A DNA stretch of 35,844 nt from Burkholderiales bacterium (GCA_026399895.1 JAPLQC010000029.1:23753-59596); one strand, 5' to 3'; shown: positions 1-8,163, counted from the first letter of the stretch. Program-made: numbers and translations. The notes: generated by a model from the letters alone, not told the origin.

Positions 1-2
1 AC

Positions 3-488
3 GAAGCGATCACCACTTGCTATCTGCAATACGCACCGACAGTACGATTGCCAGCGCCAATGCTGGCACTACTCGATGACCCCGACAGCCAGCGTTGGGG
101 GCAATTCGTTTTCGATCGCGGTCAGCTCGATGCCGCACAAGCCGGTTTGCTGGCAGTTGTCATTAGCGCCTCAGGAATGGCAACCGAGTCCGGTACGCAA
201 GCACTCGAAGAGTCCGTCGCACAGCAACTAGCGCATGATCTGCAGATGCCAGAGCTGGCGACACCACTCTGGAGTAAAGCGATTACCGAAAAACGCGCCA
301 CATTCGCTTGTGTACCCGATCTGCAGCGCCCGCCGAACGCAACAGCGCATCGCGGTTTATGGCTGGCGGGTGATTACACCGAGAGCGAGTACCCCGCGAC
401 CATCGAGGGCGCGGTTAGAAGTGGTCTGAAGGTGGCAGCGGGGATTCGGGCAGAGGCTAAAGCTGAAGCTAAAGTTAAGACTAAGTAG
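3..488 (+). CDS. hpnE: Hydroxysqualene dehydroxylase HpnE-like FAD amine oxidase, C-terminal part
   Basis: The window opens inside this gene: the frame is open from base 3 and the true start lies outside. The protein end resembles HpnE, the flavin-dependent enzyme that makes squalene from hydroxysqualene with HpnC and HpnD in hopanoid synthesis. Visible marks are an ITTCYLQY stretch at the start, the FDRGQ segment, and near the C-terminus GLWLAGDYTESEYPATIEGA, the FAD-contacting GD motif typical of the amine oxidase fold. The last dozen residues are a low-complexity Ala/Glu/Lys tail (AEAKAEAKVKTK) encoded by near-repeats of a gct-aaa/gct-gaa unit, probably a dispensable extension. It converges with radA. 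The distinction from other phytoene desaturase-like proteins rests on motif resemblance only. Confidence 0.8.
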   Translation, partial: EAITTCYLQYAPTVRLPAPMLALLDDPDSQRWGQFVFDRGQLDAAQAGLLAVVISASGMATESGTQALEESVAQQLAHDLQMPELATPLWSKAITEKRATFACVPDLQRPPNATAHRGLWLAGDYTESEYPATIEGAVRSGLKVAAGIRAEAKAEAKVKTK

Positions 489-519
489 CTGACAACAAAA
501 CCGGCGCTGCTAAAGTCTC

Positions 520-558
520 AAGCAAAAGATCTCCAATAACGCCAGTGACCTTTTGCTT
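520..558. terminator. Possible hairpin between convergent hpnE and radA
   Basis: Nine-base arms aagcaaaag (520-528) and cttttgctt (550-558) are perfect inverted repeats separated by 21 nt. The hairpin lies between the ends of two convergent genes. There is no long T-run and the loop is large, so terminator activity is only a possibility. Confidence 0.3.
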
Positions 559-565
559 ACGACGG

Positions 566-1936
566 CTACATTAGCTCGCGGACCTTGTCCATCGCCTGAT
601 CAATCCGCTCAACACCAATCACCTGCAAGCCCTCAATCTTCTGCCGTGGCAGATTGGACTTTGGTACCAGCGCGATCGAGAAGCCCAGTTTTGCGGCTTC
701 GCGCAAACGCTCTTGCCCGCGGGGCGCGGGTCGTATCTCGCCGGCCAAGCCAACTTCACCAAAGGTCACCAAACCGCGCGGTAAGGGCTTGTTTCGCATC
801 GACGACTGTATCGCCAGTAGCACTGCCAAGTCTGCAGCAGGTTCGCTGATCTTCACGCCGCCTACCGCGTTGATAAACACATCTTGGTCATAGGCAGCGA
901 CACCGGCATGACGGTGCAGCACGGCGAGTAGCATCGCTAACCGGTTCTGTTCCAAGCCGACTGACAAGCGACGCGCATTCGGTACATGTGATGCATCAAC
1001 CAGCGCTTGCACCTCGACCAGTAGCGGCCGCGTACCCTCTTGCGTCACCATCACACAAGACCCCGGCACCTGCGCATCATGCTGAGAAAGGAATAAAGCC
1101 GAAGGGTTGGACACACCCTTCAGCCCTTTCTCCGTCATCGCGAACACACCCAACTCATTCACTGCGCCGAATCGATTTTTGAACGCGCGTACCAGCCGGA
1201 AACTGGAATGCGTATCCCCCTCGAAATACAGCACGGTGTCAACGATATGTTCGAGCACACGCGGCCCCGCCAACGCGCCCTCTTTCGTTACATGGCCCAC
1301 CAAGATAATGGTAATGCCGGACTGCTTGGCTACCCGTGTCAATTGCGCGGCGCACTCGCGTACTTGCGCCACAGAGCCCGGCGCGGAGGTCAAGGCATCG
1401 GAATACAGCGTTTGTATGGAATCAATCACCGCTACTTGCGGCCGCTGCTCTGCGAGGGTGTTGAGAATTTTTTCCAGCTGAATCTCGGCCTGCAAGTGTA
1501 AGTCGTTGGCATCAATCACTAGGCGCCGCGCACGCAACGCCACCTGTGCACCGGATTCCTCACCACTTACGTACAATGCCTTGCTGGTTTTTGAGAGATT
1601 AGCCAGCGCCTGCAGCAGCAGCGTGGATTTGCCGATACCGGGGTCACCACCGATCAGCACCACACCACCCGCCACCAAACCACCACCGAGCACGCGGTCG
1701 AATTCTTCGATTCCTGTCGGTACACGCGGCACATCAGTGGCAGCAATATCCGACAACTTTTGTACCGGCGCGCCTTGTACCAAGCCCTGCGCCTGTGAAG
1801 AAAAACGGTGCGCACCAACATCCACTACGGTTTCCACCAGCGTGTTCCACTTGGCGCAAGACGGACATTGGCCCGCCCATTTATTGCTGACCCCACCACA
1901 TTCGGTGCAGGTGTAATTAGTTTTCGATTTCGCCAT
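566..1936 (-). CDS. radA: DNA repair protein RadA
   Basis: RadA is a RecA-like ATPase that drives branch migration during homologous recombination. The 456-residue product has full family length and all domains in order: an N-terminal C4 zinc finger (Cys10, Cys13, Cys24, Cys27), a Walker A loop GGDPGIGKST near residue 97, the RadA-specific KNRFG motif near residue 255, and a C-terminal Lon-protease-like domain with no catalytic role expected. It lies 5 nt downstream of alr on the same strand, so the two are probably cotranscribed. The start ATG gives the expected MAKSKTNYTC opening. Nothing is unusual. Confidence 0.97.
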   Translation of the reverse strand: MAKSKTNYTCTECGGVSNKWAGQCPSCAKWNTLVETVVDVGAHRFSSQAQGLVQGAPVQKLSDIAATDVPRVPTGIEEFDRVLGGGLVAGGVVLIGGDPGIGKSTLLLQALANLSKTSKALYVSGEESGAQVALRARRLVIDANDLHLQAEIQLEKILNTLAEQRPQVAVIDSIQTLYSDALTSAPGSVAQVRECAAQLTRVAKQSGITIILVGHVTKEGALAGPRVLEHIVDTVLYFEGDTHSSFRLVRAFKNRFGAVNELGVFAMTEKGLKGVSNPSALFLSQHDAQVPGSCVMVTQEGTRPLLVEVQALVDASHVPNARRLSVGLEQNRLAMLLAVLHRHAGVAAYDQDVFINAVGGVKISEPAADLAVLLAIQSSMRNKPLPRGLVTFGEVGLAGEIRPAPRGQERLREAAKLGFSIALVPKSNLPRQKIEGLQVIGVERIDQAMDKVRELM

Positions 1937-1941
1937 GCTGC

Positions 1942-3018
1942 TTATGCTCCGCGTGTTTCACGTCGTACGCGCGGTGCCACAGCGCACATCAGCTCGTAAC
2001 CAATGGTGCCAGCTGCCGCTGCCACCTCGTCAATCGGTAGTCCATCGCCCCAGAGAGTCACCTTGCTACCGATCTCTGCTTTAGGAGTTGGCGTGAGATC
2101 AACGCTCAGCATGTCCATCGAGACACGACCCAGCACACGGGTACGAACGCCATCCACCAGAATCGGCGTACCCGTCGGCGCATGGCGCGGATAGCCATCT
2201 GCGTAGCCACACGCGACAATACCAATTCGCATGGCATGCTCAGCAGTGAACAAACTGCCATAACCCACACTCTCGCCGGGTTGCAGTTGCTGTATCGAGA
2301 TCAGCTCGCTCATCAGCGTCATGGCGGGCTGAAGCCCAAATTCTTTTGCCGCTCGTTCACCCGGGCTACCGCCATAGAGCATCACGCCGGGCCGTATCCA
2401 GTCGCATGCGATCTGTGATTGCAGCAAAACAGCAGCAGAATTCGACAAGCTCAGCTCAGCGGTGATGCCTTGGGTACATTCATGAAAGCGTTGCAGCTGT
2501 CGCTGCGGCGTGAGCACAGCAGACGGGTTTTCTGCATTAGCGAAGTGCGTGAGCAGCGAGATGTTCGACACCACCGGCATAGCCTGTAGGCGCTGATAGG
2601 CTTCACGCACATGCTCGGGCGCGAAACCCAATCGATTCATTCCACTATTGACTTTAAGATGCACATGCAATGATGCGCCGGTGGCGTGTTGCAGCATGTC
2701 TAATTGCGCTGGGTTGTGAATCACGGGCTGCAGCTGGTAACGCTGAAAATTCTCTAGCTCATCCGCGCTAAACATCCCTTCCATCATCATCAGCGGCTTC
2801 TGCCAACCCAATTCACGTAGCGCAATCGCACGGTCAAGCTCGACCAGCGACAATCCGTCGGCAGCGGCAAATGCTTGAAATGCGTTAGCCAAGCCATGGC
2901 CATAGGCATCGGCTTTGACCACCGCCCAGACCCGCGTATCCGGCATCATTGAGCGCGCCAGAGCGAGATTGGACCGCATGGCGCTAATATCGGTGGTGGC
3001 GACGAGAGGACGAGGCAT
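1942..3018 (-). CDS. alr: Alanine racemase
   Basis: This PLP-dependent enzyme interconverts L- and D-alanine for peptidoglycan synthesis. The 358-residue product has the PLP-lysine motif VVKADAYGHG (Lys35), the SGMNRLGF segment, and the C-terminal domain with GESVGYGSLF, which carries the catalytic tyrosine, and GYADGYPR. It is the upstream gene of an alr-radA pair. A -10-like TAAAAT preceded by CCGG lies about 35-40 bases upstream on the minus strand, but no convincing -35 was found. Confidence 0.97.
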   Translation of the reverse strand: MPRPLVATTDISAMRSNLALARSMMPDTRVWAVVKADAYGHGLANAFQAFAAADGLSLVELDRAIALRELGWQKPLMMMEGMFSADELENFQRYQLQPVIHNPAQLDMLQHATGASLHVHLKVNSGMNRLGFAPEHVREAYQRLQAMPVVSNISLLTHFANAENPSAVLTPQRQLQRFHECTQGITAELSLSNSAAVLLQSQIACDWIRPGVMLYGGSPGERAAKEFGLQPAMTLMSELISIQQLQPGESVGYGSLFTAEHAMRIGIVACGYADGYPRHAPTGTPILVDGVRTRVLGRVSMDMLSVDLTPTPKAEIGSKVTLWGDGLPIDEVAAAAGTIGYELMCAVAPRVRRETRGA

Positions 3019-3090
3019 CAGTTAGGTGAAGGGCGTACTAAAGGAAACATCACATTTTACCGGAGCCAAGTCATTTAGAACCTGCTTATC

Positions 3091-3120
3091 AAGGCTGCTG
3101 GCGTTCACGGCAGCAGCCTT
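3091..3120. promoter_or_regulatory. Perfect 10-bp stem-loop between alr and lplT
   Basis: The arms aaggctgctg and cagcagcctt are exact inverted complements around a 10-nt loop. The hairpin sits in the divergent alr/lplT intergenic region with no T-run on either side. It could be a regulatory hairpin in the lplT leader or a small palindromic repeat; its role is unknown. Confidence 0.45.
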
Positions 3121-3151
3121 GCGGTAATACCATCAGTAGCATTAGGACAAA

Positions 3152-3178
3152 CAGGACCATCAGGACCATCAGGACAAT
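3152..3178. repeat. 9-bp tandem repeat, three units
   Basis: The unit caggaccat occurs twice exactly and a third time with one change (caggacaat), with a fragment just upstream. It lies between alr and lplT. It is too short for a CRISPR or structural element and may be a slippage-prone spacer. Confidence 0.7.
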
Positions 3179-3237
3179 ATGGCAACTCGACGGGGCACCC
3201 CAGATACCCTTAGGTTTCATGGTATAAAGCAAACCGC

Positions 3238-3267
3238 ATGATTTACAGCAACACATCCGCTGCATGA
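3238..3267 (+). other. Possible 9-codon leader ORF overlapping the lplT start
   Basis: An ATG at 3238 opens a nine-residue frame (MIYSNTSAA) whose TGA overlaps the proposed lplT ATG in an ATGA arrangement. That is the geometry used for translational coupling. No strong ribosome binding site precedes it, so it may be chance. Confidence 0.25.
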
Positions 3268-4532
3268 ATCGCGGCTTCTACACCATCATGGCGGCGCAGT
3301 TCTTTTCTTCGCTCGCTGATAACGCATTGCTGATCGTTGCGATCTCGCTTCTGGCTTCATTGCAGTCGCCCGAGTGGATGACGCCGATGCTGAAGTTGTT
3401 CTTCGTTCTCTCTTATGTCGTCCTAGCTCCGTTTGTCGGTGCTTTTGCGGACGCCTACCCCAAAGGCAAGGTGATGTTCATCACCAATCTGGTGAAGATC
3501 ACCGGTTGCCTGATGATGTTCTTCAGCGTACACCCCTTGCTGGCCTATGCAGTGGTTGGCTTTGGTGCGGCGGCTTACTCGCCAGCGAAGTACGGCATCC
3601 TCACCGAGTTGCTGCCACCTGAAAAACTGGTGATGGCAAATGGCTGGATTGAAGGTCTGACGGTTCTGTCGATTATTTTCGGCACCGTGCTCGGCGGCGC
3701 ATTGGTCAGTACAAAATTTGCCGCCATGATCACGACCTTGCTACCGTTTGAATCGCTTGCGCTCGGTATCACACTGGAAGTAGCACTTGGTATCGTGATG
3801 GTGTCTTATGTACTTGCCGCACTATTCAACTTGCGGATTCCGCTCACTGTCACCCACTACCCACGACAAGAACACGGGCCATGGCGCTTGGTGCTGGATT
3901 TTTCGCACTGCGTGGTTTCGCTGTGGCGTGATCGGCTCGGTCAGATTTCTTTGGCAGTCACCTCGCTGTTCTGGGGTGCAGGTGCGACGCTGCAGTTCAT
4001 TGTGCTGAAGTGGGCAGAAACAACACTCAATATGCCACTGGCGCAAGCAGCGGTGCTGCAAGGCGTTGTTGCATTTGGTGTAGCGTTTGGAGCGATAGCG
4101 GCTGCGCGCTACATTCCGTTGAAAAAATCGCTCAACGTGATGCCGGTGGGTTTTGCGATGGGCATCATCGTTTGCGTGATGGTCACGGTTGACTCAGTAA
4201 CGCTGGCGTATCCACTGCTGGTACTGATTGGTGCGCTATCAGGCTATTTCGTAGTACCCATGAACGCGCTACTGCAACACCGTGGCCACGTACTGATGAG
4301 CGCTGGCCATTCGATTGCCGTACAAAACTTCAGCGAGAACTTGTCGATCTTGATGATGCTCGGGCTCTACGCAGTGCTGGTGATGCTCAATCTGAGTATC
4401 TCCATCGTCATCGTGCTGTTCGGCGCATTCGTGTCCGGCATTATGTGGCTGATCATGCGCAGGCATGCGGCGAATCAGCGTGAGTATGATTCGTTACATC
4501 TTATCGGCCAGCAAAAGCACTTCGGCACTTAA
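3264..4532 (+). CDS. lplT: Lysophospholipid transporter LplT (MFS)
   Basis: LplT is an inner-membrane major facilitator that flips lysophospholipids inward for re-acylation. The 422-residue product opens with MNRGFYTIMAAQFFSSLADNAL, matching the family's N-terminus. It continues with the MFS loop around FADAYPKGKVM and about twelve hydrophobic segments, ending in a basic, soluble tail. In many gammaproteobacteria lplT is paired with the acyltransferase aas; here no acyltransferase is adjacent. The start was chosen for its match to the family N-terminus; a tiny upstream frame overlaps it. Confidence 0.92.
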   Translation: MNRGFYTIMAAQFFSSLADNALLIVAISLLASLQSPEWMTPMLKLFFVLSYVVLAPFVGAFADAYPKGKVMFITNLVKITGCLMMFFSVHPLLAYAVVGFGAAAYSPAKYGILTELLPPEKLVMANGWIEGLTVLSIIFGTVLGGALVSTKFAAMITTLLPFESLALGITLEVALGIVMVSYVLAALFNLRIPLTVTHYPRQEHGPWRLVLDFSHCVVSLWRDRLGQISLAVTSLFWGAGATLQFIVLKWAETTLNMPLAQAAVLQGVVAFGVAFGAIAAARYIPLKKSLNVMPVGFAMGIIVCVMVTVDSVTLAYPLLVLIGALSGYFVVPMNALLQHRGHVLMSAGHSIAVQNFSENLSILMMLGLYAVLVMLNLSISIVIVLFGAFVSGIMWLIMRRHAANQREYDSLHLIGQQKHFGT

Positions 4533-4533
4533 T

Positions 4534-4690
4534 CCTTTAGCGAAAGGCCGCTGGCGTTGTTGGGCCCGCCTTGCCGTACCTCATGTACTGTCTGCGGCGG
4601 TCCCGCCTAGCCAGCAACCTTTGGCTAAAGGCTTCCCGCGATCTTGGGAGAGGTCGCTGGCGTTGTTGGGCGATTCTTACCGTACGGCTT
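4534..4690. repeat. REP-like palindromic repeat, one and a half copies
   Basis: The arms 4534-4555 and 4610-4631 are inverted repeats matching at 19 of 22 positions, enclosing inner dyads including gtac-ctcat-gtac. A 16-base stretch (cgctggcgttgttggg) at 4549-4564 recurs exactly at 4655-4670, followed again by a degraded cgtac dyad, so a partial second copy follows the first. It fills the whole gap between the lplT stop and the convergent DUF1853 stop. The structure resembles REP or MITE-type intergenic repeats; it contains no gene. Confidence 0.7.
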
Positions 4691-4695
4691 TTACT

Positions 4696-5676
4696 TCATC
4701 CACTAATCTTCTCAACGGCTTGCTGTGGCCACGCGTCCGGCACGACGAATCCGCGTTCTGTCTCTAGCCACACATCACCGTCACGCCGCAATGCAGCCAC
4801 CATTAAGGGCATGCTGTCCTGCTCGAAATGTTGGCGCAGTTGGTTCGTGAGTAGCGGTAGCTCAATCCCCTCGTTCAGCGGCAATCGCGCTGGCGCCAGC
4901 CAGGTGATGCGTGGCATCACTGCGCCGACGGAGCCGACATGGGCTTCAAGCTCATTCAAGGTACACCACCAGCCTTGGCAGTGATGTTCGGAAATACCAA
5001 GTTGCGCAAGATCCAACTGCGAGCCGCGCCGATGAAATAACCAACCCTTCACCAACGCCTGTGCCGCAGATAACGGCTCCGGTAGTAGTGCTTGCGCTGC
5101 AGGGTGCTCGCCTAGAGCAAGTTGGCGATCCAGAATCTTGCGCATTTTGCGGCCCAAGGTGTCAGCCAGATTCGGCCCGACGAAATAATCCGCCTGCTGC
5201 ACGCTTGCCAGCGCAGGATCATCGACAGCAAGCAAATAAAATTTGGTGGCTAGCTCCCAATGCACCAGGGCTTGGTTAAATTTCAGCAGAAAATCAAACT
5301 CGCCTATGGTCTCTTCTTTACCGCTACGCACCGGCAAACCATGCGCTACTAGTTGGCCTTGATGCTTGAAATACCAGGCAAGCAAACGTTCTGCGTAGCG
5401 CCCCAGTCGGGTGAATCGCTTCACATCCAGATAAGCTTCAAACGCGGTGGGATCAGCATCGAGTTGCAGCAACCAGTCGCGGCAGTTATCGGCAGCATTC
5501 ACCGGCAGTCGTGCGATTTTTCCGTGCCAACGCGGTGCATCAGCGTCCAGTACATCAGGCGCATCGAGTAACCAGACCAGTGCGCGTACATGCGGATTGC
5601 GCAAACAAGCCCATCGCTCCTGAAAGTCCGCTTGATGAGTGAGGCTTGCTGAGCGCATCGGCTCAGTCGCCGTCAA
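4696..5676 (-). CDS. DUF1853 family protein
   Basis: This 326-residue soluble protein of unknown function resembles the DUF1853 (COG3782) family. Recognisable features are the N-terminal RNPHVRALVWLLDAPDVL segment, LGRYAERLLAWYF near residue 90, and EFDFLLKFNQALVHWELATKFYL near residue 127. That last pattern recalls the acidic/lysine core of restriction-like nucleases, though nuclease activity is inference only. It is the last gene of the tsaB-rimI-udg-DUF1853 operon and overlaps the glycosylase gene by 14 nt, which suggests coupled translation. Its 3' end runs into the REP-like repeat. Confidence 0.85.
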   Translation of the reverse strand: MTATEPMRSASLTHQADFQERWACLRNPHVRALVWLLDAPDVLDADAPRWHGKIARLPVNAADNCRDWLLQLDADPTAFEAYLDVKRFTRLGRYAERLLAWYFKHQGQLVAHGLPVRSGKEETIGEFDFLLKFNQALVHWELATKFYLLAVDDPALASVQQADYFVGPNLADTLGRKMRKILDRQLALGEHPAAQALLPEPLSAAQALVKGWLFHRRGSQLDLAQLGISEHHCQGWWCTLNELEAHVGSVGAVMPRITWLAPARLPLNEGIELPLLTNQLRQHFEQDSMPLMVAALRRDGDVWLETERGFVVPDAWPQQAVEKISG

Positions 5677-6448
5677 TGATGTGCTTGGCGAGGCAGAGAT
5701 CGCGCCAGGTTTTGGCTTTGTCGGCGGGTTGTCTGAGCAGGTAGGCTGGGTGATACGTGATCACCAGAGGGATGCCATCAAACTCGCGGGGCTCGCCACG
5801 CAAGCCAGCAAGGGCGGTATCCGCTGGCAAACCCAGCAATGACACTGCAGCCGTTTTACCCAGCGCGATGATGACTTGCGGACGAATCAGTGCAATTTGT
5901 CGACGTAGATAGGGCATGCAAGCGTCAACCTCGTCAGGCGTCGGTGGCCGATCACGACCATCAGCACCCACGGGCCGACATTTCACGATATTAGCGATAT
6001 AGGTGTCCTTACCGCGCGCTAAATCCAATGCGCGCAGCATATTGTCGAGCAGCTGACCTGCTGGCCCGACAAATGGTTCGCCCTGCAAATCTTCATTGCG
6101 CCCTGGCCCTTCACCAACAAACAACGAACGCGCAGCGCGGTCACCCACACCGGGTACTGCATGTTGTCTGCCCTCGCACAAACCACAACGCGTGCACTCA
6201 CGGATACTGGCTTCGAGCGGATCCCAATCCATCGCAGCGAGCGCTGCGTCTTGCTGATCATTTGATGCTCTGGCTACCCCAGTGTTTATAGTAATAGCTG
6301 AGTCAGCACCCAAGGCCACATCTGAAGCCGCACCTGAACCTGATCCTGTACCTGTACCTGCAGCTATACCAGCAGCAACACCATGCCGACGCACCCATAC
6401 CGGGCCCAGGCCCATGTGCTGCAGCTTATTCACCTTGCCGAGATTCAC
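5663..6448 (-). CDS. Type-4 (Fe-S) uracil-DNA glycosylase
   Basis: The enzyme removes uracil from DNA and carries a [4Fe-4S] cluster. The core starts near residue 83 with CTRCGLCEGRQHAV (two cluster cysteines), then the uracil-binding GEGPGRNEDLQGEPFVGPAG, KCRPVGADGRDRPP...DAC (the other two cysteines), and the C-terminal HPAYLLRQ. The 80-odd residues before the core are a poorly conserved tether with a Gly/Thr/Ser run encoded by a hexanucleotide repeat at 6333-6362. Type-4 enzymes in this class often carry such a linker, sometimes descended from a DNA polymerase-related N-terminus. It overlaps rimI by 4 nt. Confidence 0.93.
   Translation of the reverse strand: MNLGKVNKLQHMGLGPVWVRRHGVAAGIAAGTGTGSGSGAASDVALGADSAITINTGVARASNDQQDAALAAMDWDPLEASIRECTRCGLCEGRQHAVPGVGDRAARSLFVGEGPGRNEDLQGEPFVGPAGQLLDNMLRALDLARGKDTYIANIVKCRPVGADGRDRPPTPDEVDACMPYLRRQIALIRPQVIIALGKTAAVSLLGLPADTALAGLRGEPREFDGIPLVITYHPAYLLRQPADKAKTWRDLCLAKHIIDGD
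6333..6362. repeat. Hexanucleotide tandem repeat inside the glycosylase gene
   Basis: Five successive units cctgaa, cctgat, cctgta, cctgta and cctgca encode an alternating Gly/Thr/Ser stretch in the linker ahead of the catalytic domain. Because the unit is 6 bp, length change would not shift the frame. Confidence 0.8.
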
Positions 6449-6942
6449 GCTGGCTCCTGTGCAAGCTTAAGTCGCATCACGATGGCATCTTCGCGTGCGC
6501 TGCCAGCGGCTGGGTAATATTTTTTGCGCGTACCAATCATTTGAAACCCAGCGTGGCGGTAGACCGCTAATGCATGTTGATTCGAGGGCCTGACCTCGAG
6601 AAGAATTTGGTGGATACCAGCCGTTTTGGCCAAGGCACACACTTTATCGAGCAAATAGCGCCCAATCCCCTGACCCTGCAAATCAGGCCGAACGGTAATA
6701 TTCAGCAGGTGCACATCATCCACCGCACTCATCAGCAGAAAATAACCCGCGAGTCGGCCATCGGTTTCGCGTAGCACCCAAGCATCGTAGCGATTGTCCA
6801 GTGAATCCAGAAAATTACCTCGGGTCCAGGGAAACGGATAGGCATCATTCTCGATGCGCACCACCTCCTCGATATCTCGCACGTTCATGGGTGCGAAGTC
6901 CAGTTTGCCAGCGTAGCGCGTTGTCTTCAGCACCGAACTCAT
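6445..6942 (-). CDS. rimI: Ribosomal protein S18 alanine N-acetyltransferase RimI
   Basis: RimI is a GNAT acetyltransferase that acetylates the N-terminal alanine of ribosomal protein S18. The 165-residue product carries RPDLQGQGIGRYLL, the acetyl-CoA pyrophosphate loop (Q/RxxGxG/A), followed by ILLEVRPSNQHALAVYRHAGFQMIGTRKKYY, typical of RimI. It overlaps both tsaB upstream and the glycosylase downstream by 4 nt. The tsaB-rimI pairing is widespread and supports the assignment. The first 12 residues or so are an extra N-terminal stretch; an internal ATG at MNVRDIEEV is an alternative start. Confidence 0.93.
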   Translation of the reverse strand: MSSVLKTTRYAGKLDFAPMNVRDIEEVVRIENDAYPFPWTRGNFLDSLDNRYDAWVLRETDGRLAGYFLLMSAVDDVHLLNITVRPDLQGQGIGRYLLDKVCALAKTAGIHQILLEVRPSNQHALAVYRHAGFQMIGTRKKYYPAAGSAREDAIVMRLKLAQEPA

Positions 6943-7640
6943 GAGCCAACTCCGGCGGCAAGACGCTCTGCGGTGGTCAGCGCAACCTTATTTCGAAGAT
7001 ACAGCGGCTGCGCATCGCGCGCATCAACACCCTCACCGTTGGCCAAAGCGACTAATGACAGCCGCGCGATGCTTGCTGCATGCGGCAGTATTTCGGGGTA
7101 ACGTCTTTCTGCCGCGAGCGCTGCAAATGCCTCCGGATAAGCCAGCACACCGTTGCCGCAAACCGCGGCCTCAGTATCCGTCACTACTCGATCAGCGCGC
7201 GACAAGGTGGGCTCAGTTATCGTTCGCCATTCACCGTCAAATCGATAGCGCGCCCAATACACCTCGCCCATACGTGCATCCATCACTGCGATAAGCTCAT
7301 CACCGGCGCCCGCCATGCGCGCGGCTTCCGCCATCGCCAACAGCGTGACAACTGGCACGACTTTACGCTGCACGCCAAACGCCAAGCCCTGCACCAAGCC
7401 GCAGGCGGTCCGAACTCCGGTAAACGATCCGGGGCCGCAGCCGTAGGCAAATGCGTCGCAGTCTGCCAGATCAATGCCTGCATCACTCAGAGCGCGTTGC
7501 AGCATGGGCAACACCGTGGCCGAGTGCGTAGTAGCCCCACTCGACTGCTGTGTAAACAATTCGCCCAGGTGCAAGACGGCGACTGATGCCAGTTCGGTCG
7601 ATGTATCGATCGCGGCAAGTGTGGGTATGTGGTGCGACAT
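6939..7640 (-). CDS. tsaB: tRNA t6A synthesis protein TsaB
   Basis: TsaB is a non-catalytic ASKHA-fold partner of TsaD in making threonylcarbamoyl-adenosine-37 on ANN-decoding tRNAs. The 233-residue product shows LAAIDTSTELASVAV at the N-terminus and the signature CGPGSFTGVRTACGLVQGLAFG near residue 70. It is the first gene of the minus-strand operon leading into rimI. Its start lies 40 bp from the divergently transcribed thioredoxin-like gene, so both promoters share this short gap. Confidence 0.95.
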   Translation of the reverse strand: MSHHIPTLAAIDTSTELASVAVLHLGELFTQQSSGATTHSATVLPMLQRALSDAGIDLADCDAFAYGCGPGSFTGVRTACGLVQGLAFGVQRKVVPVVTLLAMAEAARMAGAGDELIAVMDARMGEVYWARYRFDGEWRTITEPTLSRADRVVTDTEAAVCGNGVLAYPEAFAALAAERRYPEILPHAASIARLSLVALANGEGVDARDAQPLYLRNKVALTTAERLAAGVGS

Positions 7641-7668
7641 AGACGGATTTTACCAAGCGCCCATCGGG

Positions 7669-7674
7669 TAGAAT
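7669..7674 (+). promoter_or_regulatory. Putative -10 box (TAGAAT) of the thioredoxin-like gene
   Basis: A TAGAAT hexamer preceded by CGGG ends only 6 nt before the ATG at 7681. If this is the real -10, transcription would begin at or next to the start codon, giving a leaderless message. No clear -35 is visible. Confidence 0.3.
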
Positions 7675-7680
7675 CTAGTG

Positions 7681-8109
7681 ATGCAGTCGTTATTTTTAGT
7701 ACCAGAGCAATTCCCCCAGCTGGCTCGTGCCTTGGACGAGGGCCGGTGGGTCGTAGCCTGCCTGTGCGCCGCATGGTGCGATGTCTGCAAACAGTACCGG
7801 CCAGGCTTCGAAGCGCTGGCTGCGGAGCATCCCGAGCAGCAGTTTGTCTGGATTGATATCGAGGATCAGGCCGATCTTGTCGGTGACCTCGACGTTGAGA
7901 ACTTCCCCACCATTCTGATTCAACACCGAGACATTGTTGTCTTCTACGGCACCATGCTACCCGAGCCGCGTCAGGTCGCGCGTTTACTCGAAGCACAACT
8001 AAGTCGTGATGAAGATGAACTTCGCCGTGAAGCCAGCAGCAGCGCCGAGCGCAAGCAATGGCAGCAGGACTGTAATCTGCGCTCGCTACTTGCTCAGTTC
8101 AGTTCTTAA
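7681..8109 (+). CDS. Thioredoxin-family protein
   Basis: This is a 142-residue cytoplasmic thioredoxin-fold protein with no signal peptide. The redox motif is AAWCDVCKQYRPGF near residue 35, where WCxxC carries Asp-Val between the cysteines instead of the usual Gly-Pro. The cis-proline region is ENFPTILI. The C-terminal 30 residues are a charged helical extension. It is divergent from tsaB. The start at the ATG (7681) is preferred over the adjacent in-frame GTG at 7678. The substrate is unknown; such proteins act as general disulfide reductants or on specific partners. Confidence 0.88.
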   Translation: MQSLFLVPEQFPQLARALDEGRWVVACLCAAWCDVCKQYRPGFEALAAEHPEQQFVWIDIEDQADLVGDLDVENFPTILIQHRDIVVFYGTMLPEPRQVARLLEAQLSRDEDELRREASSSAERKQWQQDCNLRSLLAQFSS

Positions 8110-8114
8110 AGCAG

Positions 8115-8134
8115 CCACTAAATATCGCTAGTGG
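8115..8134. terminator. Small hairpin between convergent genes
   Basis: Six-base arms ccacta and tagtgg enclose an 8-nt loop just after the thioredoxin stop and before the convergent molybdoenzyme stop. There is no T-run, so this is weak evidence for a terminator. Confidence 0.25.
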
Positions 8135-8163
8135 TGTTGGTGGCACCTCGCCGCGCCGCGTGT

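Noticed and set aside
1506..1916. A long plus-strand open frame opposite radA
   Set aside because: It is antisense to conserved RadA coding sequence, low-complexity and without recognisable domains. Similar long shadows occur opposite alr, tsaB, coxL and trpB2.
3152..3178. CRISPR-like array
   Set aside because: The 9-bp units are directly adjacent with no spacers and there are no cas genes.
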